Assembly: GCA_002309415.1 (NCBI GenBank)
Contig: DBXC01000006.1
Coordinates: 72,689-79,731 of the forward strand
DNA length: 7,043 nucleotides
Direction: 5' to 3'
DNA from: Dehalococcoidia bacterium UBA1222
GTDB taxonomy: Bacteria > Chloroflexota > Dehalococcoidia > Dehalococcoidales > UBA1222
Shown: piece by piece, positions 1-4,973 of the stretch
Position numbering within the stretch: the first letter of the stretch is position 1
Layout of the letters: each line of letters opens with the position of its first letter
Position numbers and translations under genes: made by a program
The notes under the pieces: generated by a model
Seen by the model: the letters and a program-made list of their open reading frames with translations, nothing else
Told to the model about the DNA's origin: nothing
Databases searched by the model: none

Positions 1-155
1 ACCATGGCGATGATGTATACGAGTAAGAACGTACCACCACCATACTTAGCTGCAAGACCAGGGAAACGCCAGGCATTGCCCAGACCTACAGCAGAACCGA
101 CAGCGCCTAAGATAAAGGTCGTACGCGAAGACCACTTATCACGCTTTTCGTCCAT
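1..155 (-). CDS. Sodium-dependent (SNF/NSS family) amino-acid transporter, N-terminal fragment cut by the window edge
   Basis: Reading the minus strand from an ATG at 155-153 gives 51 codons that run off the left edge. A charged N-terminal stretch (MDEKRDKWSSR) is followed by the first membrane helix of the neurotransmitter:sodium symporter family. The hallmark GSAVGLGNAWRFPG lies at about residues 20-33, followed by KYGGGTFLLVY. In LeuT-type proteins this segment is the unwound part of TM1 that binds Na+ and the amino-acid substrate, so the full protein (usually 430-510 residues with 10-12 helices) should be an inner-membrane Na+/amino-acid symporter. The substrate cannot be told from this piece. 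The start is supported by a GGGAGAG ribosome binding site (complement of 161-167) 5 nt upstream. The gene lies in the same direction as ribF but has its own promoter candidate (202-230). Family assignment is firm; substrate is unknown. Confidence 0.9.
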   Translation of the reverse strand, partial: MDEKRDKWSSRTTFILGAVGSAVGLGNAWRFPGLAAKYGGGTFLLVYIIAM

Positions 156-201
156 TTTTTCTCTCCCTTTCATTAGATTAATGGAACCAATAGTTGTGAA
201 T

Positions 202-230
202 AGGTTAAACCCGTATCACGTGCGTGTCAA
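202..230 (-). promoter_or_regulatory. Sigma-A-type promoter candidate for the sodium symporter gene
   Basis: On the minus strand a perfect -35 TTGACA (230-225) is followed after 17 bp by TAACCT (207-202), a weak -10 (3 of 6 bases). Transcription would begin near 195 and leave a leader of about 40 nt before the ATG at 155. The perfect -35 and optimal spacing carry the call; the -10 is poor, so an activator or a shifted -10 is possible. Confidence 0.45.
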
Positions 231-260
231 GCGTAATTTTACATAAACTGATGGAGAGAT

Positions 261-1181
261 TTATGCGAGGATGGCGCGGATGCCTTTGATGTCGCTTTCG
301 ATCTGGTCGGCCAGCTGTTTGGGGTCTGAGAACTTGATCTCGCCACGGGTCATCTTGATGAAATCGATGCTGATCTCTTGCTCGTAGATGTCTCCGCTGA
401 AGTCCAGGATGTGCATCTCGATCTTTTTGCCGACACCATTGAATGTGGGTCGAGTCCCGATGAATGTGGCGGAAGGCATAACAGAACCGTCGGCAAGATG
501 GACGTTTGCAGCATAGACGCCGTTGGGAGGAAGTACGATATTTGGATCTTCGGAGAAATTAGCAGTGGGGAAGTGCAGGACATCGGTCCCGATATGTTTT
601 CCGTGCTCGACCTTGCCGGTGAGTTTGAAAGGTCTTCCCAGCATACTATTAGCTTTATCTAAGTCTCCATCGATGATGGCTTTTCTGATCACGGTCGATG
701 AGACGATCTCATCTTTGTACTGGTATGCAGGTACCTGGATGACTTTTACGTCTCTTTCTTCTCCCAGCTTGCTGAGGACTGCATAGTTTCCGGCTCGTCC
801 TTTGCCGAGAGCGAAATCCCAGCCTAATACCAGAGTCTGCATTTCGAATTCATCGATGAGGTAATCGATGAACATTTCGGGAGTGGTATCAGCAAGTGTT
901 CGGTCGAATTCCAGTACGATCGCGTCGTCGCAACCATACTTTTTGAGAGTTTCGATGCGGTCGTCGAGGGTCTGGATGTAGCGGAAACCGCCATTGGGAT
1001 TGAAGAGGATATCCGGATGAGGATGGAATGTCACGGCCAATTTCTGCTGACCGGGCCTTGCCTGCCGTTTGACCTCGTCGAGGATCTGCTGATGTCCGAT
1101 ATGTACTCCGTCAAAGACACCGACCGTTACGACGGTGCCCAACGGGTATGCTTTATCTTCCTGTGGATTAATAGTTTCCAT
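261..1181 (-). CDS. ribF: Bifunctional riboflavin kinase / FMN adenylyltransferase (FAD synthetase)
   Basis: The product makes FMN from riboflavin and ATP, then FAD from FMN and ATP, in the cytoplasm. From the ATG at 1181 it has 306 residues, the usual RibF length. The N-terminal adenylyltransferase domain shows GVFDGVHIGH (21-30, with the nucleotidyl-transferase HxGH) and SSTVIRK (161-167). The C-terminal flavokinase domain begins near GRPFKLTGKV (182-191) and shows HFPTANF (203-209), NGVYAA (220-225) and IEMHILDFSGDIY (254-266), which holds the expected catalytic-region Glu. The reading frame also extends upstream to a TTG at 1220 (319 residues), but that TTG lies inside a good -35 box and the extra 13 codons cover the -10, so ATG 1181 is preferred. 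No Shine-Dalgarno sequence precedes this ATG. A weaker AGGA lies 11 nt before the TTG, so a read-through transcript from the flavoprotein gene might use the longer start. The gene lies just downstream of that flavoprotein gene. Confidence 0.96.
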   Translation of the reverse strand: METINPQEDKAYPLGTVVTVGVFDGVHIGHQQILDEVKRQARPGQQKLAVTFHPHPDILFNPNGGFRYIQTLDDRIETLKKYGCDDAIVLEFDRTLADTTPEMFIDYLIDEFEMQTLVLGWDFALGKGRAGNYAVLSKLGEERDVKVIQVPAYQYKDEIVSSTVIRKAIIDGDLDKANSMLGRPFKLTGKVEHGKHIGTDVLHFPTANFSEDPNIVLPPNGVYAANVHLADGSVMPSATFIGTRPTFNGVGKKIEMHILDFSGDIYEQEISIDFIKMTRGEIKFSDPKQLADQIESDIKGIRAILA

Positions 1182-1185
1182 GATT

Positions 1186-1220
1186 GAGCAAATTATACTT
1201 TTACTTTGCTCTGCGGGCAA
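1186..1220 (-). promoter_or_regulatory. ribF promoter with a near-leaderless start, overlapped by a 7-bp inverted repeat
   Basis: On the minus strand TTGCCC (1220-1215, 4 of 6), a 17-bp spacer and a perfect TATAAT (1197-1192) form a good sigma-A promoter. Only 10 nt separate the -10 from the ribF ATG (1181), so transcription should start about 3-4 nt before the start codon. An inverted repeat, GAGCAAA (1186-1192) and TTTGCTC (1205-1211) on the plus strand, covers the -10 and part of the spacer and could be a repressor site. The promoter is seen directly; the operator is inferred. Confidence 0.6.
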
Positions 1221-1228
1221 TTTGAGAG

Positions 1229-1870
1229 TTATCCTCTGACTAGATTTGCTCCCAGTTCATATGCGTTTCTGAGTTCCTGTGGGAAGACTGTCCTATGGCG
1301 TTCTTCTTTGATCTTAGAGTCGAACATGTTCCAGTTGTAGATGCTGTAATCCTTGACCTGAAGTGTGTTGCCGCAGATGAATACTTCAGTAGGACCTATA
1401 TTGGCAGCGAGACCTGCCTGATATGTTTTGATCATCTCTGCATAAGGCCCCTGCTGATAGCCTTCTTCAGGAACGTTGCTGGTCATGATGAAAAGTGTGG
1501 GCTTCTTGTATTCTTCATAGAATCGGTCGTCCACGCGGTAGGTCAGATTCTGGAATACGATACGTTCATACAATGCTCTGAAACCGGCGCTTGGCTGTCC
1601 GAGATAATTGGGAGTACCGATGATGACAGCATCTGATTCTCTAATTGACTGAAGGATGGGGAGAATGCCGTCTTTGTAGACACACTTGCCTTCATTGGGC
1701 TTTCTCTTGCATCCGAAACATGAGATACAGCCGGTGAATTTTTCCTGCTGATATAGATCGAAATAAACGATCTCGGCGCCTTTTGATTCGGCTCCTTTGA
1801 CGGCTTCTTTGATAAGCTGTGCGGTATTCCAGTTCTTTCTGGGACTGGTGTTGATGGCTGTGATCTTCAT
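1229..1870 (-). CDS. Flavodoxin-fold NAD(P)H-dependent oxidoreductase with a cysteine cluster (iron-sulfur flavoprotein-like)
   Basis: This 213-residue protein starts with a flavodoxin-like beta strand and phosphate loop (MKITAINTSPRKNWNTAQLI), typical of the NADPH-dependent FMN reductase/flavodoxin family. A compact cysteine set follows: C48, C51, C54 and C63 (CX2CX2CX8C). Iron-sulfur flavoproteins of archaea and clostridia carry a similar CX2CX2CX4-7C cluster ligand motif between the first strand and the FMN loop. The segment AVIIGTPNYLGQPSAGFRALYER (about residues 81-103) is the usual flavin-contact loop (GTPxYxG...). It probably binds FMN and perhaps a [4Fe-4S] cluster and moves electrons in the cytoplasm; the partner is unknown. 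The ATG at 1870 is supported by GGGAG (complement of 1877-1881) 6 nt upstream. It is followed in the same direction by ribF, which makes its likely cofactor. No clear promoter was found for it in the divergent 154-bp gap. Confidence 0.85.
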   Translation of the reverse strand: MKITAINTSPRKNWNTAQLIKEAVKGAESKGAEIVYFDLYQQEKFTGCISCFGCKRKPNEGKCVYKDGILPILQSIRESDAVIIGTPNYLGQPSAGFRALYERIVFQNLTYRVDDRFYEEYKKPTLFIMTSNVPEEGYQQGPYAEMIKTYQAGLAANIGPTEVFICGNTLQVKDYSIYNWNMFDSKIKEERHRTVFPQELRNAYELGANLVRG

Positions 1871-1937
1871 GGTGTTCTCCCATATTGAGTTTTACTTCAG
1901 GATAACTCATGTTATGCCGTTTTTGCTATTAAGATCT

Positions 1938-1950
1938 GCATAGCGTATGC
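1938..1950. repeat. Short inverted repeat in the divergent promoter region
   Basis: GCATA (1938-1942) and TATGC (1946-1950) form a perfect 5-bp inverted repeat around GCG. It lies between the flavoprotein gene (leftward from 1870) and the Fic gene (rightward from 2025). It could be a regulator site for either gene, but arms this short are common by chance. Confidence 0.2.
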
Positions 1951-1970
1951 CTGCAAAGATATAAGTTTTC

Positions 1971-1999
1971 TTTATTCTTATCGACTTGTGCGGTATAAT
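1971..1999 (+). promoter_or_regulatory. Promoter of the Fic-plsY transcription unit
   Basis: A perfect -10 TATAAT (1994-1999) sits 17 bp after a weak -35 TTTATT (1971-1976, 3 of 6). Transcription should start near 2006, giving a leader of about 19 nt with AGAGG (2013-2017) 7 nt before the ATG at 2025. Because the -10 lies downstream of the in-frame TTG at 1986, that earlier start cannot be on this transcript. Confidence 0.65.
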
Positions 2000-2012
2000 T
2001 AGAGAACAAGTC
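1983..2012. promoter_or_regulatory. Operator-like inverted repeat centred on the Fic-gene -10 box
   Basis: GACTTGT (1983-1989) and ACAAGTC (2006-2012) are perfect 7-bp inverted arms separated by 16 bp. The dyad centre (1997.5) almost coincides with the centre of TATAAT (1996.5). One arm lies in the promoter spacer and the other at the predicted transcription start, where a dimeric repressor would block the polymerase. The sequence is seen; the operator role is inferred. Confidence 0.4.
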
Positions 2013-2024
2013 AGAGGTACAGAC

Positions 2025-3056
2025 ATGTATTATCCAAGATATTCGATCACATCTGAATTGCTCAATAAACTCGCCGCGGTCTCGGAACTCGTGGGAGCGA
2101 AGTCTCTTTCCAATGCGCTTGAGACAGATACTGATCTTCAGCTCGAGAATAGAGCACAGAATATCTATTCCAACTGTTTGATGGATAAACTCGATGTCGA
2201 ATTCGAAGACATCGAAGCCGTTGTTCATAAGATGGATTCCGGTACTGATGTCGTCCTTAATAATGCCAATTCGGCGTATGATAAATTCCTGTTCCTTGAT
2301 CCTTATAACATTGATGACATCCTTGATCTACACAGGACTCTGATGAACGGCATCTTCGATGATGCCGGTATGATCAGGAACGAATTGGGCGGTATCCACG
2401 ATGACACCACGATCTTCCATCTGGGAGCACCTCCTACTCAGATCAGAAGTGCCCTTGATGATCTCGTTGAATGGGCAAGGTCCACCAACGAACATCCGCT
2501 CATCATGAGCACCATCTTCCACTATCAGTTCGAGAACATCTATCCGTTCTCTGTCGGTAACGGCAGGGTAGGCAGGATGTGGCAGATGCTGCTCCTTTAT
2601 CACTGGAAACCTTTCTTTGCTTATTGCCCCATTGAAAGCCTGATCAATGAACGTAAGGCACTTTATTATCAGGCTATGGCCAAGTCTTATGACGAGCAGG
2701 ACATCGCACCATTCATCATGTTCATGCTCGATGTCCTTTATGATGCCCTTTACGATATCCCCGAAGGAAAGATACAGACGGTCCCCGATGATTTCGATGA
2801 CCGTGATGACGATTACGATTTTGGAGATGATGAGGCAGATCATTCTGACGAGCTTTCTATCCAGGTCGAGAAGCTCATGAGCGTATTGGGCGATAAACCG
2901 ATGACGTCCCGACAGCTTTTGGATGCATTGGGACTCCATCACAGACAGTCTTTCAGAAAACTGTATATCCAGCCGGCAATCGAGGCCGGTCTTATCGAGA
3001 TGACGGTTCCGGATAAACCGAACAGCCGTAATCAGAGATATCGAAGAATAAAGTAG
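2025..3056 (+). CDS. Fic-domain protein with degenerate catalytic motif and C-terminal winged-helix domain
   Basis: Of 343 residues, the N-terminal helical part (about 1-70) resembles the region that precedes the Fic core in class II Fic proteins. The core (about 90-240) contains HYQFENIYPFSVGNGRVGR (166-184). Active Fic AMP-transferases have HPFx[D/E]GNGRxxR. Here the catalytic His is Tyr173 and the acidic metal-binding residue is Val177, while G178-N179-G180-R181 and R184 of the nucleotide-binding part remain. The class II inhibitory motif [S/T]xxxE[G/N] appears to align with S49-N-C-L-M53-D, so the inhibitory Glu is also lost. A very acidic linker (255-276) leads to a C-terminal winged helix-turn-helix (about 288-343, ending SRNQRYRRIK) of the kind found behind many Fic domains. 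The ATG at 2025 is chosen from AGAGG 7 nt upstream and the promoter position. A PlsY-like gene follows after 17 bp. It is probably a nucleotide-binding or regulatory pseudoenzyme, or an enzyme with altered chemistry; the frame is intact. Confidence 0.88.
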   Translation: MYYPRYSITSELLNKLAAVSELVGAKSLSNALETDTDLQLENRAQNIYSNCLMDKLDVEFEDIEAVVHKMDSGTDVVLNNANSAYDKFLFLDPYNIDDILDLHRTLMNGIFDDAGMIRNELGGIHDDTTIFHLGAPPTQIRSALDDLVEWARSTNEHPLIMSTIFHYQFENIYPFSVGNGRVGRMWQMLLLYHWKPFFAYCPIESLINERKALYYQAMAKSYDEQDIAPFIMFMLDVLYDALYDIPEGKIQTVPDDFDDRDDDYDFGDDEADHSDELSIQVEKLMSVLGDKPMTSRQLLDALGLHHRQSFRKLYIQPAIEAGLIEMTVPDKPNSRNQRYRRIK

Positions 3057-3073
3057 AGAGGATCAGACAGATC

Positions 3074-3697
3074 ATGATTTGGTGGCAAGTTGCACTCGTG
3101 CTCGTAGGAGCATATCTCTTGGGTTCATTCCCTTCAGCTTATCTCGCTGGCAGGATCAAGAATGGTGTCGATATCCGAACTGTCGGCAGCAAGAACATGG
3201 GCACGATGAACTCCGTGTACAGTCTTGGTTTTGGCTGGGGCATTGCTGTACTTCTCTGCGACCTTGCTAAAGGCGCGCTTCCTGTATTGGCTGCACGCTG
3301 GCTCGGCATGACTGATATCATCCAGTTCCTGGCTGGTCTGATTGCGATCCTCGGTCATAATTTCCCGATTTTCCTCAAGTTCAAGGGCGGCAAGGGCGGT
3401 GCTACTGCCATCGGTGCTACCACTGCTTTCATTCCCTGGATCTGGGTCATCTCTTTCCCGATCTTCCTGCTTCTTCTCCTGATCACCAAGGTCCCGACCA
3501 TTTCATACGGTATTGCCATGGTATCGTTCCCGATCCTCGGCGCTGTCATGTATAAGGGGACCAATTACTGGTGGTTCACTCTGATCTATATCCTGATTCC
3601 GTATCTGTGGTATATCCCCAGACTCATCGAGATGAGAAAGAAGGGCGGAAGCTGGAAGCACGTCTTCATGCGCAAGAGCGTAAAAGACCGATTCTAA
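3074..3697 (+). CDS. PlsY-family membrane glycerol-3-phosphate acyltransferase, divergent member
   Basis: This 207-residue integral membrane protein has the PlsY layout: an N-terminal helix with GSFPSAYLAGRI (17-28), then a cytoplasmic loop DIRTVGSKNMGTMN (33-46), helices, the loop GHNFPIFLKFKGGKGGAT (94-111), and further helices. PlsY passes an acyl group from acyl-phosphate to the sn-1 position of glycerol-3-phosphate, the first step of phospholipid synthesis. Loop 2, the proposed glycerol-phosphate site, is well kept. Loop 1 deviates (GSKNMGTMN where GSGNxGATN is usual). The third motif near the C-terminus, normally HxxNxxRLxxGxE-like with essential Asn and Glu, is not recognisable in YLWYIPRLIEMRKKGGSWKH (177-196). 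The ATG at 3074 lies 17 nt after the Fic stop; GAGAGGA (3056-3062) overlapping that stop is the likely, somewhat distant, ribosome site. It may be a specialised paralogue rather than the housekeeping enzyme, so the plsY symbol is withheld. Confidence 0.85.
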   Translation: MIWWQVALVLVGAYLLGSFPSAYLAGRIKNGVDIRTVGSKNMGTMNSVYSLGFGWGIAVLLCDLAKGALPVLAARWLGMTDIIQFLAGLIAILGHNFPIFLKFKGGKGGATAIGATTAFIPWIWVISFPIFLLLLLITKVPTISYGIAMVSFPILGAVMYKGTNYWWFTLIYILIPYLWYIPRLIEMRKKGGSWKHVFMRKSVKDRF

Positions 3698-3714
3698 TTT
3701 CTTTGAAAAAACTC

Positions 3715-3778
3715 TGTTAGCGCTCTTTATTACTTTTTGACTTTATCCTATTAAAGTGATAGAGTGTTAGCGTTGTTT
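3715..3778. repeat. Direct repeat flanking the yerC-type promoter
   Basis: TGTTAGCGCTCTTT (3715-3728) and TGTTAGCGTTGTTT (3765-3778) match at 12 of 14 positions, with the first eight bases identical. They are exactly 50 bp apart, close to five helical turns, so they lie on the same DNA face. One copy is upstream of the -35 and the other covers the predicted transcription start. This is the geometry of a pair of repressor half-complexes, but the binding protein is only inferred. Confidence 0.45.
3737..3765 (+). promoter_or_regulatory. Promoter of the regulator-ABC importer-racemase operon
   Basis: TTGACT (3737-3742, 5 of 6), a 17-bp spacer and TAGAGT (3760-3765, 4 of 6) form a good sigma-A promoter with transcription starting near 3772. 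An imperfect dyad, ACTTTATC (3740-3747) and GATAGAGT (3758-3765), 7 of 8 complementary, spans the spacer and -10. A leader of about 27 nt carries AGAAGG (3784-3789), 9 nt before the ATG at 3799. Confidence 0.65.
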
Positions 3779-3798
3779 TTGAAAGAAGGTGTCTGTTT

Positions 3799-4104
3799 AT
3801 GAGTGCTTTGCGTAGTGAATCGATCGATGAACTTTTTAAAGCCATCCTGAACCTTGAGAACGTTGACGAGTGTTACGCTCTTTTCGAAGACCTCTGCACG
3901 ATCCGCGAGATGCAGGATATGGCACAAAGATTACAGGTCGCTCGTATGCTTGATGAAGGCAAAAACTATCAGGAGATCTCAAAAGCTACTTCTGTAAGTT
4001 CTGCTACCATCAGCCGCGTGAACCGATGCCTTATGTATGGAACTGGCGGCTACCGACAGGCAGTCGACCGTCTCAAAAAAATGGAAGGGGATAAAAAGAA
4101 ATAA
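3799..4104 (+). CDS. yerC: YerC/YecD-family TrpR-related DNA-binding regulator
   Basis: The 101-residue protein is all-helical in character and fits the YerC/YecD family, small Bacillota proteins related to the tryptophan repressor TrpR. The segment IREMQDMAQRLQVARMLDEGKNYQEISKAT... (35-64) leads into the helix-turn-helix (about 56-78, with NYQEISKATSVSSATISRVN). This part matches the TrpR DNA-reading head. Family length is about 100 residues, so it is complete. TrpR binds tryptophan as co-repressor; what YerC-type proteins sense is not established. The stop codon overlaps the ATG of the binding-protein gene by one base (TAATG), so the two are translationally coupled. This makes it the likely local regulator of the importer and racemase, possibly through the repeats at 3715-3778. 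Its ribosome site AGAAGG is strong. The symbol denotes the family, not proven orthology. Confidence 0.9.
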   Translation: MSALRSESIDELFKAILNLENVDECYALFEDLCTIREMQDMAQRLQVARMLDEGKNYQEISKATSVSSATISRVNRCLMYGTGGYRQAVDRLKKMEGDKKK

Positions 4105-4886
4105 TGAAAAAGATTCTCTATTTACTCCTTGCAGCAGTCATGATCGTCTCTATGATCGCTATGGCCGGTTGCAAAGGCAAAGACAAGGAATTCACTTTCA
4201 AGCATGGTTTCGATCAGGAGTATCCTCCGTATTCCTACCTTCAGGATGATGGTAAATACGGTGGTTTCGATATCGACCTCTGCAAAGCTGTTTGTGAATA
4301 CTATGGCTGGAAATACGAACCTGTTCCCATCAACTGGGACGCCAAGAAACTCGAACTCGACTCCGGTGCCATTGACTGCATCTGGTCCGGTTTCACCATC
4401 GAAGGTCTCGAGAACGATTATGCCTGGTCCAAGGTCTACTCCAACAATACTCAGGTCGTCCTTATCAAGAAAGACTCAACACTGAAGACCCTGAAAGACC
4501 TTGCCGGCAAGCTGGTCGGTGTCCAGAACGATACTTCAGGTTTCCATTTGCTCAACGATGGCGATCAGGTAGAACTTAAGAATACTTTCAAAGATCTTAA
4601 GACTTACTCTGATTTCACCGTTGCCGTCACCGATCTCAAGGCCGGCGGTATCGATGCAGTCGCTATCGACATCACTGCAGCTCGTTTCTATATCGCTCAG
4701 GATTCCAGCCTCAAGATCATGGACGAAGTCCTTGGCAAAGAGACCTATGGTATCGGTTTCCGTGTTGCTGATACTGAACTCCGCGATAAGGTCAATAAGG
4801 CTATCGATGCTCTCTACAAAGATGGCACTTTCGACAGGCTTGCTGCCAACTATCCTGACATTCAGGAATTCCTCTGCTGGGAATAG
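4104..4886 (+). CDS. ABC transporter substrate-binding lipoprotein, polar amino acid type (SBP_bac_3)
   Basis: The 260-residue precursor has a lipoprotein signal: MKK, a hydrophobic core, and the lipobox MAGC with C23 as the lipidated residue. The mature protein would be anchored outside the membrane. The two-lobed family 3 fold is shown by FKHGFDQEYPPYSY (32-45), GGFDIDLCKAV (53-63), NWDAKKLELDSGAIDCIWSG (77-96), GVQNDTSG (139-146) and DAVAIDITAARFYI (184-197). It should deliver an amino-acid-like ligand to the permease and ATPase encoded next. An unusual point is at the position where family members have T-x-E-R, whose Arg grips the ligand alpha-carboxylate. This protein reads TIEGLEND, with Leu102 in its place, so the ligand may not be an ordinary alpha-amino acid or may be bound differently. 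It overlaps the regulator gene by one base and is followed by a hairpin. Confidence 0.93.
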   Translation: MKKILYLLLAAVMIVSMIAMAGCKGKDKEFTFKHGFDQEYPPYSYLQDDGKYGGFDIDLCKAVCEYYGWKYEPVPINWDAKKLELDSGAIDCIWSGFTIEGLENDYAWSKVYSNNTQVVLIKKDSTLKTLKDLAGKLVGVQNDTSGFHLLNDGDQVELKNTFKDLKTYSDFTVAVTDLKAGGIDAVAIDITAARFYIAQDSSLKIMDEVLGKETYGIGFRVADTELRDKVNKAIDALYKDGTFDRLAANYPDIQEFLCWE

Positions 4887-4918
4887 AAACAAATAGCAGA
4901 TAAATAGTTTATTGTTCG

Positions 4919-4950
4919 GGACATTGGGTGATTGCATTCACCCAATGTCC
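4919..4950 (+). other. Strong intercistronic hairpin between binding protein and permease genes
   Basis: GGACATTGGGTG (4919-4930) and CACCCAATGTCC (4939-4950) form a perfect 12-bp stem with an 8-nt loop ATTGCATT; one further A-U pair can close the loop. It begins 32 nt after the binding-protein stop and ends 23 nt before the permease start. The next bases, TCTTGAATTG, are not a T-run, so full termination is unlikely. Such hairpins often protect the upstream message or act as a partial stop, letting binding protein be made in excess over membrane parts. Confidence 0.75.
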
Positions 4951-4973
4951 TCTTGAATTGAAAGGCAACCAAA

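Noticed and set aside
242..265. CATAAA/TTTATG inverted repeat at the end of ribF as a terminator
   Set aside because: Only six A/T-rich pairs, a 12-nt loop, overlap with the stop codon and no T-run on the minus strand; too weak for a terminator.
1295..1636. Plus-strand open frame of 113 codons opposite the flavoprotein gene
   Set aside because: It is fully antisense to a conserved flavodoxin-fold gene and shows no recognisable domain.
1882..1985. A promoter for the flavoprotein gene (TTGCAG-17-CTTAAT on the minus strand)
   Set aside because: Matches of 3 and 4 of 6 bases are not distinguishable from chance in this A/T-rich gap, although some promoter must lie here.
1986..2024. Upstream TTG start giving the Fic protein 13 more residues
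   Set aside because: The TTG lies upstream of the TATAAT at 1994-1999, so it is outside the transcript; ATG 2025 has a well-placed AGAGG.
2328..2942. Long minus-strand open frame (204 codons) inside the Fic gene
   Set aside because: It is antisense to a clearly recognisable Fic coding region, has no family motifs and no ribosome site; it is a shadow of the codon pattern.
3674..3727. AAGAGCG/CGCTCTT inverted repeat as a terminator of the plsY-like gene
   Set aside because: The arms are 40 nt apart and the left arm is inside the coding region; the right arm is better explained as part of the 14-bp direct repeat.
4919..4960. Rho-independent terminator after the binding-protein gene
   Set aside because: The stem is strong, but the following bases TCTTGAATTG lack a T-run and the downstream genes are part of the same transporter; called an intercistronic hairpin instead.
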